The notes under the pieces: generated by a model
Told to the model about the DNA's origin: nothing
The model's database searches: none
Seen by the model: the letters and a program-made list of their open reading frames with translations, nothing else
Program-made: the position numbers and the translations under genes
DNA from: Dryas octopetala
Taxonomy: Eukaryota; Streptophyta; Magnoliopsida; Rosales; Rosaceae
DNA length: 64,000 nt
NCBI GenBank assembly: GCA_963921425.1
Contig: OY992839.1
Coordinates: 2,048,501-2,112,500 of the forward strand
Direction of reading: 5' to 3'
Shown: in pieces, positions 11,586-22,892 of the stretch
How positions within the stretch are numbered: the first letter of the stretch is position 1
Layout of the letters: each line of letters opens with the position of its first letter

Positions 11586-14500
11586 ATGTCGAACCCTCCG
11601 AACCAAAAGCCATGGAAAGTGGAGTACGCCAAGTCGTCTCGATCGTCATGCAAGACCTGCAAATCCCCCATTGAAAAAGAGAAGCTCCGCCTCGGCAAGA
11701 TGGTCCAGGCCACCCAATTCGACGGCTTCATGCCTGTACTCTACTCCTCCCTTCACTTGCTCTCTACTCCCATTTCATTCTTAACCTCTTTTTTCGTAAC
11801 TTTCCAAACAGGAATTGAAATGTTCAAAAATGGAAACAAAAAAACCCTGTTATTTGTGCTAAATATCACTTCATCTGTTCATATTTTTAATTTATAAAAT
11901 TTGGGTATGGGTTTTCTTTGTATAATCTGCTACATTTTCGTTTATAATGCCATTTTTCTGGTAAAAAGTTGGGAACTTTGGTTGGGTTTTGTACATTGTT
12001 TTTGTATTTTGTTACTCTATAGTTTTGAACAGTAAAATTGGCCTCCCAAGTGAAGTTTTACTCATTAAGAAAGGGAAAACTTTTGCAGCCATAGTTTAAA
12101 GTCGAAGGCTTTTTCAAACACAATGAAAAGAAATATTCTGTAGAAAGAAATTCCCTAAAATCTACCAAGCAGCAGAAAAGTTACCCAAGAAATATTTTCT
12201 TGGAATATATTTCTGCTAGAAAACTTCTCCTATTTTCCCTTAAACAAAATGGAGCTTTATAGATTTATATTGCTGAATTTTTGTTTTAGTCATCCCTCTT
12301 ATTTTCTTACTCCCATTTCCCCATAATACTGCAAATGCATATATAAAAGTGTGGTTTGCTTTTGTTTTCTGTTTCAGATGTGGAACCATGCTGATTGCAT
12401 AATGAAGAAAGCAAAGCAGATAAAATCGTATGTATTATTGTAATATTTATCATAATCTCCGTTGTGTAAAGTGGATGAATGCAGTGATTAACTGCTATGC
12501 CTTTGTATTTCATTTAGAACCGATGATGTTGAAGGCCTAGAGCTCCTTCGTTGGGAAGATCAGAAGAAAATTAGAAATTATGTGCAAAGCGGCGGACCCC
12601 CAGATACACCAACTACAAGCAAGGCCAGTATTGGAGAATGTGGTATTGAAGTTTCGCCAAGTTCTCGGGCTACTTGCAGGCGCTGCAGCCAAAAGATTTT
12701 AAAGGGAGAGGTTGGTAATTATGTTTCCTGATATAGGATTGCTGCAGTTATTTGTGTGAGAGGTGGAGAAAATGAGAGCAGAAAGCATATCTCATTGCCT
12801 TAGTGATGTCTTCTTGTAGCCGGACTTCATGTGTTTGCTTCCTGTAGTTCATATATAGAGGATTCTATTGCCTTGTGATGAATTTAACTCTCCGACAGTC
12901 TGAAGGCTTCTCTGCTTTTCTTCTGTAGTTGCCCAATGTTCCTCAAATTAGATGCCTGCTCCAAGACAAGCAAGCTGAAACTCTCTCCACCTTGAATTAC
13001 TACCTAAGTCTCTTCACACCACCCTGTTTTTTCCTCCTCTTCACTTAGAACTGAAGTAGGTGAAGCACTGGTTTTAAGGTCAAAATGGTTAAACCCTAAT
13101 GTGCGCACATGCGCACACACACACACACAAGCCCAGACACACCCACAACAAGAATCTTTGATTGTGTGGCAAGGTTTCATAAAGTATACATATAATGTTA
13201 GGTAATTTTGTTTAAAATGCCCCATCATCATCATATATAATATACAATATATTTCTGTGGTTCTGGTTGATAAGGCATAATAGATGTTGACTACTCTGCA
13301 TTGTTTGCTTTTTCCATTTTTAGGCCCGTATATCATCCAAGCCTGAAGGTCAAGGAGCTAAGGGATTGGCATGGCACCATGCCAACTGTTTCATGGAATT
13401 GTCACCATCTACCCAAGTGGAGAAGCTGTCTGGATGGGAGACCCTCCCAGTCTCTGATCAGGCAGCTGTCTCTGCCTTGGTTAAGAAGGTTCCTTCTAAT
13501 GCAAAGGGAGGTATGGAATTCATTTTGTTTTAATAGTAGGCTGTTTCTATGCATTAGTAACCAGTAAACTTTTTTTTTTAGTTTTTATTGTTCCTCCTAT
13601 AATAGTCATCTTTTCAGGCAAAAAATCCAAGGAACAAGAGGATAAAGAATCTCTGCAACAGTCAACTTCTAAAGCTGGCACAAAACGAGGAAAAGATGGT
13701 GGTGGTGATCAGAAGTCAAAAATTTCTAAGTTGGAAGGGGACGTGTCAATGAGCAGGGATGCATCTGTGAGGAATGGTACTGATTTGGAGAGTAAACTGG
13801 AGGTCCAAACTAAAGAGCTGTGGGCACTGAAAGATGATCTTAAAAAGCATGTGACGACTGCAGAGTTGCGTGAAATGCTAGAAGCCAATGCTCAAGATTC
13901 AACAGGATCAGAGCTTGATTTGCGTGAGCGCTGGTAATATTCTCTATGCTGGTCTTAAGTGGGGAAATTGCTGTAAGGTTTTTTTTCTTTGGTCTCCCGT
14001 TAGTTTCACTTTTTCAAACCTTCTTTTTTAATCAGTTTTTTCCATACATGATTTAATACATAATTCTGTATTGTTTTCTAATGGATTGCCTAGAATAATC
14101 TTGTTAGATATTGTTACTTGACTTTTTGTCACATTAGAAACCTCTTGTTTGGTTTTTCCCCCACCCAAGTATGCTAAACTTCGTTGTATTAATTGTTATT
14201 AGTTGATCATTATCTCTATGTGGATCACTAGTTTTTCGTCTCATTTACTGGAGGTCGATTAACTCTTTATTCCTGTACTTCTTGTTTAGCGCTGATGGAA
14301 TGATGTTTGGAGCACTTAATACCTGCCCATTGTGTTCTGGTTCGCTTCATTATTCTGGAGGCATGTACCGGTGCCATGGGTACTTAACGGAATGGAGTAA
14401 GTGTTCTTACTCTACTCAGGAACCTGAACGTCTTAAAGGGAAGTGGAAAGTCTCAGAAGATACATGTAATCAATATCTTATGAAGGTATTCAACCACAAC

Positions 14501-17500
14501 TCATGTCAAGTGGGTAGGTATACAAATTTTGACTTGTGTTTTATTTACTTTTTTGCAGTGGTTTAAATCACAAAAGGTTGATATACCTGTGCGGATAATG
14601 CCTCCACCATCAGCTAACAATCCTTCTGGTAGTCAAGCTTTCAATGGCCAATCTCAGTCATCTAGGGGTGCAAGCTTGGCGGATTTGAAAGTTGCTTTTC
14701 GTGGATTACTAAAGGAATCAATGGCATGATCTTTTGTTCCTTTTTATTTGTCTGTATTTATTCTTATTATCTGTTGAAATTATCTTTTCAATGCAGTTTC
14801 AATTCTGTCTATCTATTTCATCAAGGGTGAGATTGTGCAGGAAGAATGGAAAAGAAAAATTGAGGGTGTAGCTGGAATGGTTCATCCCAAGATCAAGAAA
14901 GGCATGTGCCTTTTCATGGACTGAATTTTGATTTAATGGGTTTTCTTTGGATAATGGCTGTATCATTATTGATTTAGTGATGTATAATGTTAGTCATTCA
15001 CTTATTCTTGCTTAACAAATCAAAGTGCAGATACTAATTGCTTAGTTGTGAGTGGAGTACTGGATGATGAAGATGCTGAGATGAGAAAAGCAAGGTAAGA
15101 TGCTCTGAAATTGCTAGTCTTGACTCTTGAGTGTATTTCGACCTTGGTTCTTTTTTATTTGACTATGGTAGGTTTCATTTGCAGGAGGATGAAATTACCA
15201 ATTGTTAGGGAGGACTATCTGGATGATTGTTTTAAAAGACAGAAGAAGCTTCCATTTGATCAGTACAAAGTTGAAGCTGTTGGTAAAGCCTCGAGCATGG
15301 TCACTGTCAAAGTGAAAGGGCGAAGTGCTGTTCATGAATCTTCTGGCTTGCAAGATACAGGTCACATACTTGAGGATGGGAAAAGCATCTACAATACAAC
15401 TTTAAATATGTCTGATTTATCAACCGGTGTTAACAGGTGCATTTGTTTTATTCTGTCTATCTTGTTCACCAATTCTCTGGAATTATTTCTGTTTTGCACA
15501 TCAATTGGTATTGCTCATTTTCTTATGCATGGCCATCATGGTTTGAAATTAAAAATTTGAGTAGAATCTTGCATCTAAGTTTGGGATATATGAAGGACCT
15601 GGATTGGAGTAGTCTCTAGTAGTCTCTTGAATTTGCTATTTTATTCTCAAACCTAAGTTGAAATGTAAGCATTATTCAACTTATAAAAAGAAAGAAGAAG
15701 AATAGCATGATTTTGCAGAGTAATTTTACATTGATGGTATTGGAAGTAAAGCTTTTCTGTATTGGTTTACCCATCACCGGCGGCAATTAGTTGTGCCTTC
15801 TATTTTCCTTTCCTTTTTTTAATGAAAAAAAAAAGATATCTGTTGTTTCTCTACCTTGACATTTGAACTCCTATTTTAGTGCATATTACCTTTTTATTTT
15901 AAATTCATAATGTACTATATCAACTCTTAACTCTTCTGTGTCTCTCTTTTTTGTAAAGTTACTACATCCTTCAGATTATACAAGATGATAAGAGTTCAGA
16001 CTGCTCCGTGTTCCGTAAATGGGGACGAGTGGGGAATGAAAAAATTGGAGGTAGCAAACTGGAAGAGATGTCTAAATCAGATGCGATCTGTGAATTTAAA
16101 CGTTTGTTCCTTGAGAAGACTGGGAATTCATGGGAAGCATGGGAGATAAAACAAAATTTTCAGAAGAAACCTGGCAGATTCTTTCCATTGGATATCGTAC
16201 TGCCTTTTCTTTTCCTTTTTATTTTCCTCAAATGTGAAAGATCTATTATTATTTTTTTCTTTATAAGTTATTTGTTTGAAAATTGGAATTTGCAGGATTA
16301 TGGAGTTAACAAACAGGTCTCAAAGAAAAATCAAAACAATGCAGTCAGCAAACTGCCTCCTCAGTTAGCAGAATTGATGAAGATGCTCTTCAACATTGAA
16401 ACATACAGGTTAAAAAAAATTTCTTTTCTCTTTTTCTTTGTTTCTCTCTCCCCCATCTTTTTATCTATCTGTAGGTTGTATGTCTATGAGACTAAGTCTT
16501 ACCTTTTGCAGAGCTGCAATGATGGAATTTGAGATAAATATGTCAGAAATGCCACTTGGAAAACTGAGTAAAAGCAATATCCAAAAGGGTAAGCATCGAG
16601 TCAATTTGCTGTGAAGCTCAGAATATTGAACTGTTCTATTTTCAAGGTTAATTTATAGCAGTTTGCAAAATAAAATTTTGCAGCCTTTCTTACAGTCCTT
16701 TACTTTTTGCCATTTTCTGTTTTCTATTTAGGGTTTGAGGCATTAACGGAAATACAGAATCTATTAAATAGTGATGGTCACGCTCCTTCCATAAAAGAGA
16801 GCTTGATTGTAGATGCAAGCAATCGATTTTTCACTGTGATCCCTTCCATACATCCACATGTTATTAGGGATGAGGATGATTTTAAGTTAAAGGTACATAA
16901 TGCTCTGAGTGGTTGCATCTTTCATGTTTTTGCATATTCTCATGCCAGTGCCCTCCATGCCTTTCTGTTACTGTAAAATTGTTTTGCTTTACCTATATTT
17001 AATGTGTACACATGATATATCATTGGCGTGTTTTTTGGTTGATGACTCATGATACCAATCTCTCCCTTAAGGGATTGCTTATATTAATTTCTATTTTAAT
17101 ACTTCAATATTTATCTCATTAATTTTTTTACTTGAGAGGGATTGTTTATACCATTTGTGTCTTTCATACATTGAGTTATAATCTCAGAAACAATGATTAT
17201 TATGATAAGTTATTTTCTTTAGATATGTGATTTTAATATAAAAGTGATTAAATGTAGGCAATATATGTAGTCATATTTTAGACCCATATTTTTCATTACA
17301 TATCATCTCATATGTTAAAAGATGATTTCACGGAAAAAAGGCATGTATGTGAACGGTAGGAAATTGGAGTTCATAAAAAAGATGATAAAAAACTGATGCT
17401 GAAGTTTCCTCTGTGATGAGCATTTAGATTGCAACTGATTTTGGAAAGTCAGCATAGTTACAAGGAAGGAATAAGATGTTAATACAGCCTCCATTTGTCC

Positions 17501-18190
17501 CTGGCAGGTGAAAATGTTAGAAGCTCTCCAGGACATTGAAATTGCTTCCAGATTAGTCGGTTTTGATGCTGATACTGATGACTCCCTTGATGACAAGTAT
17601 AAGAAGCTCCGGTGTTGTATTAATCCTCTTCCGCATGATAGTGAAGATTATCGGTTGATTGAGAAATATCTTCTAACTACTCATGCCCCTACACATACGG
17701 TGGGTTTGCATCTTGATACTGTTGAGTTCTGAGCACACTGTGCTAGTGACCAATTCATACTCAACATTTGATAATTTATATTTTTCTTTTCTAAATCTTG
17801 TTTTTGGAATCGTATGATATTATCAGGATTGGAGTCTTGAACTTGAAGAAGTTTTTTCACTTGAAAGGGAAGGGGAATTTGATAAATTTGCTCCCTATCG
17901 GAAGAAGCTCAAGAACAGAATGCTTCTTTGGCATGGTAAGTTGCACCACCCATGAACTTCATTTAATAAAGCTTGTCTACTGTGAGATGGGAATGACCAT
18001 AGTTCCTTGCAATCTTTCTTTTACCAGGGTTCACATAAATCTACTAATAAATGTATTAGGACCTACAATCAAGTCTAGAAATAAAACTAATAATTTTTTC
18101 CTCCTAGGTTCCCGGTTTACAAACTTTGTTGGTATACTTAGCCAAGGGCTGAGAATAGCTCCTCCTGAAGCTCCAGCTACTGGTTATATG

Positions 18191-18245
<55 letters not shown>

Positions 18246-19183
18246 TTATACATTTATGTCTATGTATGTTGCTTTACAGTTCGGCAAGGGGGTTTACTTT
18301 GCTGACCTTGTCAGTAAGAGTGCTCAGTATTGCTATACAGACAAGAAAAATCCTATGGGCCTCATGCTTCTAAGTGAAGTTGCCTTGGGGGAGATCCACG
18401 AGCTCAAGAAGGCCACAGTGAGCTCATTTTCCATTATGTTCTTTTATGTGCTTTGATCATGTGATTTGATACTCTACTTGTAATTTGACATTGTGCGTCC
18501 ACTCATTTGAACTAGTGGTATATACTTGTCAGGTGTAACTTCAGTAGAATATGTGAGGGTTCTTCTTGTGCACCCGCACCCTAATTTGCTTTTGTGGAAA
18601 ATAATTAATCCCATATAGTTGCATTAAACCTGCCATTTTTTCAACGACCTCTTCCCATTTAACTTATTTTATGTCACTGTCATTCAGTATATGGACAAAC
18701 CTCCTCAAGGAAAGCACTCTACAAAGGGGCTTGGCAAGAAAATACCTCAGGAGTCGGAGTACATAAAATGGAGGGATGATGTCACTGTGCCATGTGGCAA
18801 ACCAGTGCCATCAAATATCAAGGCCTCTGAGCTAATGTATAACGAGTACATTGTTTATGATACAGCTCAAGTAAGTTGTAAACTTTGTTCTTGATGGTCT
18901 TTTTTTCTTCTCTTCTATATGGGAAAGTAGCAATTTCTCACTTGTTTATAGTGTTGTTTTAAACAAAGTGTTGTTTATTGTGTTGTTTGAGTGACATGTA
19001 GTAACTTTACAGGGTGTTAGTATAATGAGTCCTGGCTTGTATGGAGTCGAAGCACACCTTCAAAACAACTGAATATGGAAATATGCATATGAAGTATATC
19101 TTTCTGATTACTCTTAACATTATCTTTGTGGACAGGTTAAGATGCAATTCCTGTTGAAGGTGAGGTTTCATCACAAGAGGTGA
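11586..19183 (+). CDS. PARP1: Poly(ADP-ribose) polymerase 1, complete, 20 exons
   Basis: Exons: 11586-11735, 12378-12427, 12518-12710, 13324-13510, 13618-13933, 14290-14485, 14559-14723, 14826-14901, 15031-15094, 15185-15436, 15959-16196, 16296-16408, 16512-16588, 16732-16892, 17508-17699, 17827-17935, 18108-18190, 18280-18417, 18688-18870 and 19136-19183. They give 996 residues against about 983 in Arabidopsis. Domains in order: zinc finger 1 (C22, C25, H54, C57), zinc finger 2 (C120, C123, H150, C153), PADR1/zinc finger 3 (CPLCSG, RCHGY), BRCT ([19 protein letters not shown]), WGR ([15 protein letters not shown]), helical regulatory domain and ART catalytic domain. The catalytic triad is intact at H846 (LLWHGSR), Y880 (GKGVYFAD) and E973 (NEYIVYD). 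The nuclear enzyme binds DNA breaks and builds poly(ADP-ribose) from NAD+. Introns 7 and 8 need GC donors; all others are GT-AG. Confidence 0.95.
18194..18241. repeat. CT microsatellite filling half of PARP1 intron 17
   Basis: About 24 CT units begin four bases after the exon 17 donor (intron 18191-18279, 89 bases). More than half of this short intron is repeat, so allele length could change intron size and the polypyrimidine context. Confidence 0.9.
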
Positions 19184-21306
19184 GGGAGGCATGTTGATGT
19201 TCAGTATTTTGGCCATGGTGTACAGTGCGGTGGTGTGTCCTGAAACTCACACTATGTTTCTGTGTTCTGGATTTCAAATGTTTGTATCGATAAGATCTAT
19301 TTTGGGGATTGCTGGAGATCTTATAACTGTTGCTTCTGGCATTGTAAAGTATGTTTTTTAAGTAATGGAATCAAGTCCCATCTTTGGGCATTTTGCTTGC
19401 CCTTGGGGATACATAATGCATATTATTGTCTATGAAGTATGAACCCTTCTGTTTATATAATAATGTCATATATGCGCTTCCCTTACAATATCAGTATGTA
19501 TGCACAATCGATCACTGTGCTGAGAAATCCATCTTTAATAAAATTCCAATTGGGCAGGTAACTTGAAAATCTTAACTTGACTGCTATGGGTACGTAACTG
19601 TTACACCATCGACAATATATATATATATATATCTTTTTTTTGGTAAATTACAAGTTGGTAAGTTGGCTCCCATGTAATAAAAAAGATACGAGTAGTTACA
19701 GACATTAAAACAATTTTTTTCCTCTTATATAGATAATATATCGGTATGTAGCTACGAGTAATACATTCATTCAAGAGCTACGAATGAGCAAATTTTCGTA
19801 AACTGAAGGTGTTTGTTGGTTTGAAGTATCGGATGTGGGGATCTTGCAGGCAGCTTTGCATGTGTGCCATGTGCTTGGGTGATGATCCAGATTGACTTCA
19901 ACTAAGTAGCTTACATCATGTGTGGATGGATTAGAAATTTTTTCATATTAATTGCTTACTACCCATCCATTCATGTGCTTTGGTGGGTAAGAGTTTGACA
20001 AGGAAGCTGTGCATGCAGAGAAGAGAAGCAGAGCTGAGATAAGAACTGTGACATGGGAATGTAGCTTTTGGTGCAAACAGCCATTTTCCTGTGTTAGAAT
20101 GACGACCCTCTACTCATGCAGTTGAGCCTTGACAACCCTTTTGGTTTTTTATGTTATATGCACCATCCAAACATTTTTATATTATATGGTCAATATTCAC
20201 TCTGAAGGTGAAACGCCTGTTCTATGATTCATTCACTGTACTATCCCTTTGCATAAACCTGCTCACATACCTCCTTGGCTAAGTTTCATTTTGGGTTCTA
20301 AGATTAACAAATCCAAAATTTTGGACTTGTGGCCTTGTGGGTTTGAGGCCAGCAGTGACTGAAGCAACAAATAAGCATTTAATTTGTGATAGGTCAGACA
20401 TGGTTTGTGAAAACGATGGCCTCATTAAACCCACTTTAGACTTCACAGAGTGGTTTCTTTTTTGTCTGATGTGATCAATGGAGTAGTATAACGCACGGGC
20501 ATAACACAACTTCACTAACTTTTATTATTAGATTCAAAGCTATAAGAGCACTTGTAGTTTCAGTTTCATCATCCTCTGACAACCCAATTTCCAAAAACCC
20601 TGATCTAGCAAGCATCAACCAAGTACCAAACCAAATGTTCTTGACCAGGCTCCCAAGTTGGAGTCTTGAACATGTCCCGTTCTCATTGCTTTTATTTTAA
20701 ATTTTTTAAATTTAATTTTCTTGATCAAATTTAAACCCTTTTTTGAACCATATTCATATTGCTAATGGTAACTGAATCATTTGTGATTGTCGGTCGAAGC
20801 ATTAAGCATGACATTACTAGCCAGAGATCACAAGTAGCAGTAAACCACAATGCCACAAGGCGACAAATTGCAGCAGTTCCCAGGTGCGGCGTTCGGCGGA
20901 AAATATAAACTTTATTCAAACCCCAAAATCAAACTTCAAAATATTAAAAAACTTGTTAATCAAACACAGCAGGCATTAATCAGCCAGTGTAAAATTGTAT
21001 TAAACTAAGTTCTACAAGGCCTTTAAAGAAGTAATAGACCCACAATTGCATAACCCATTAAAAAATGTCTCCTCAGAACCCTACACACAGACCTCCCATG
21101 TCCCCCCTTCACATCTCTTATAAGACACCCCCCTTTATGTTTCTCAATGCCCCACTTTCTCTTCTCTCCCAACCCCATTAACCCCAAAGTCCATATATGC
21201 ACCATTTCCTAGTGTGCTCGTGTGTCTCAATATTAATTTTTATCACTCTCTCTGACTCTGTCATTCACTCTCGGCCATTTCACTTTCTCTCTCTGTCTCT
21301 GTAGCC
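19184..21306. other. Intergenic: PARP1 3' end and LBD16 promoter
   Basis: The PARP1 3' untranslated region probably extends a few hundred bases. A short TA repeat is at about 19615-19632. The remainder is AT-rich until a C/T-rich leader from about 21080. No convincing coding frame was seen. Motif TGTCTC (auxin response element core) occurs at 21223-21228, about 80 bases upstream of the LBD16 start. Confidence 0.5.
21223..21228 (+). promoter_or_regulatory. TGTCTC auxin response element core upstream of LBD16
   Basis: The hexamer TGTCTC is the classic ARF-binding core. Arabidopsis LBD16 is a direct ARF7/ARF19 target in lateral root initiation, so the site is plausible, but one hexamer occurs often by chance. 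Confidence 0.35.
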
Positions 21307-22325
21307 ATGGCTTCTGGGACTGGCAGCACTGGCATTAACACTGGCACTACTTCTGGCACTGGGTCTCCTTGTGGGGCATGCAAGTTTCTGAGGAGAAAGT
21401 GTGCCTCTGACTGCATATTTGCACCTTATTTTTGCTCTGAGCAAGGACCTGCTCGCTTTGCCGCCATTCACAAAGTGTTTGGTGCTAGCAATGTGTCCAA
21501 GTTGTTGTTGCATGTCCCTGTCCATGATCGATGTGAAGCTGTTGTCACAATTGCCTATGAAGCTCAAGCAAGGATTAGAGACCCTGTTTATGGATGTGTC
21601 GCTCACATTTTTGCCTTGCAACAACAGGTACTGCTTCATATTCTTATTCTACTTGTTCTTGATCCAAACCTATTTTGCACACTCATATATATTCTTCAAT
21701 CTTCAGCTAATCAAGCCAACCCTTTTCTTTTTTGGTTGAATCAAGCCAACCCTTTTCTTTTTTGGTTGAATTGAGCCACCCCTTTTCATTTTGGTTGAAT
21801 CAAGCCAACCCTATTCTTTTTTGGTTGAAATAAGCCAACCCGGCCTTTTCTTTTTTGGTTGAATTAAGCTAACCCTTTTCGTATCCATGTCCAACAACTT
21901 TCATTCATTCATGAACTTTCGGAGTTTATGTCTTCCTCCAACAAGTTTTCAATGCACAAACAATTTCTAAGCTTTGGTGTGGTTTCATTTAGGTGGCATG
22001 TTTGCAAGCACAGTTGATGCAAGTAAAGGCTCAAGTGGCTCATCAAAACCTTATTGATTCACGGAACACAGATAATCAGTGGCAGGGGAATGTGAATGGA
22101 GTCACAAACTTTCCAAGTTATCAGACAAATTACATGAACCCTATCTCCCCTCAGAGCTCTCTGGAGTCCGTTGACCACAACAGTGATACGTCCATGAATT
22201 ATATGCAGGAAATACAGAGCAGCAGAGACGAGTTCTCATTCCAGCAAGCTTGTTCAAAGAAAAGACCATACAATAGTGATTTGGGTGAGCTTCAAGCACT
22301 GGCCCTCAGAATGATGAGGAACTGA
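21307..22325 (+). CDS. LBD16: LOB-domain transcription factor, LBD16-like, 2 exons
   Basis: Exons 21307-21627 and 21993-22325 give 217 residues. After a Gly/Thr/Ser-rich start comes the LOB domain: the zinc-finger-like C-X2-C-X6-C-X3-C block ([15 protein letters not shown]), the GAS block ([10 protein letters not shown]) and the coiled coil that carries the intron after LQQQ. The C-terminus [16 protein letters not shown] matches my memory of the LBD16 end and separates it from LBD29 and LBD18. Family knowledge: class I LBD16 is an auxin-induced nuclear activator of lateral-root and callus formation. The intron position after the LQQQ codons is the family's conserved site and is shared with the other two LBD genes here. 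The intron contains a 30-bp minisatellite. Gene identity is firm; the orthologue name is inferred. Confidence 0.93.
21709..21890. repeat. 30-bp minisatellite in the LBD16 intron, about 6 units
   Basis: The unit begins AATCAAGCCAACCC, continues with TTTTCTTTTTTGG and ends TTG. Units start at about 21709, 21739, 21769, 21798, 21828 and 21862. The first two are identical; later ones carry substitutions and small indels. The polypyrimidine core makes every unit resemble a 3' splice-site tract. Confidence 0.92.
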
Positions 22326-22493
22326 ATGAATGTGATCCAATGTATCATGTTTCTTAATTTCAAGAAGAATATGACGGTGGTCTTCAGATCGTGCATGTGC
22401 TAAAGCCTAAATGATGATGTATATACTGAGCCTGTCTTTTTGTTTGAAGAAAAACAAATTAGCGCAATTAATTGATGATAAAATCTAAAATAG

Positions 22494-22495
<2 letters not shown>

Positions 22496-22525
<30 letters not shown>
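22496..22525. repeat. CT microsatellite
   Basis: About 15 CT units lie 170 bases beyond the LBD16 stop codon, possibly within its 3' untranslated region. Confidence 0.85.
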
Positions 22526-22527
<2 letters not shown>

Positions 22528-22596
22528 ACTAGAATTATTATTTTTTACCATAAAAGCAATGTACTTTAAGGACATATATAGATTACTAGGGTAATT

Positions 22597-22641
22597 AACT
22601 TTAACTGAATAGTGGCCAAAAAAAAAAAACTTTAACTGAAT
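22597..22641 (+). mobile_element. Micro-insertion AGTGGCC plus A-tract with 14-bp direct repeats
   Basis: AACTTTAACTGAAT stands at 22597-22610 and again at 22628-22641. The 17 bases between are AGTGGCC followed by ten A. An exact target duplication ending in an A-tract indicates target-primed retroposition of a nearly empty element. Confidence 0.7.
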
Positions 22642-22851
22642 GAAGATAATGTAGTTTACTGAGTGACAATATACCTTGACATTACTGAAGAAAAACCTTG
22701 GAATCTGGCTAATCTTGAATTGTTAATTACATCTTTATATATAAATTCAACAATAAAACGTTTCATGGAGGCTTATAGCTAAATCCCCATATATCTCTCC
22801 CTCTTCTTCATGAGACTTATATATGTCAATGTTTTCTTGTTAGATATATTA

Positions 22852-22892
22852 ATTTATAACATAACATTGGCAAAAAGAAAAGATTTATAACA
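22852..22892 (+). mobile_element. Micro-insertion with TTGGC and A-rich tail, 10-bp direct repeats
   Basis: ATTTATAACA occurs at 22852-22861 and 22883-22892 around 21 bases, TAACATTGGC followed by an A-rich tail. The repeat is short and AT-rich, so chance is harder to exclude than for the other copies. Confidence 0.4.

Noticed and set aside
13004-13336. 110-codon minus-strand frame in a PARP1 intron
   Set aside because: It is intronic, contains a CA microsatellite translated as CVCVCAHV, and matches no family.
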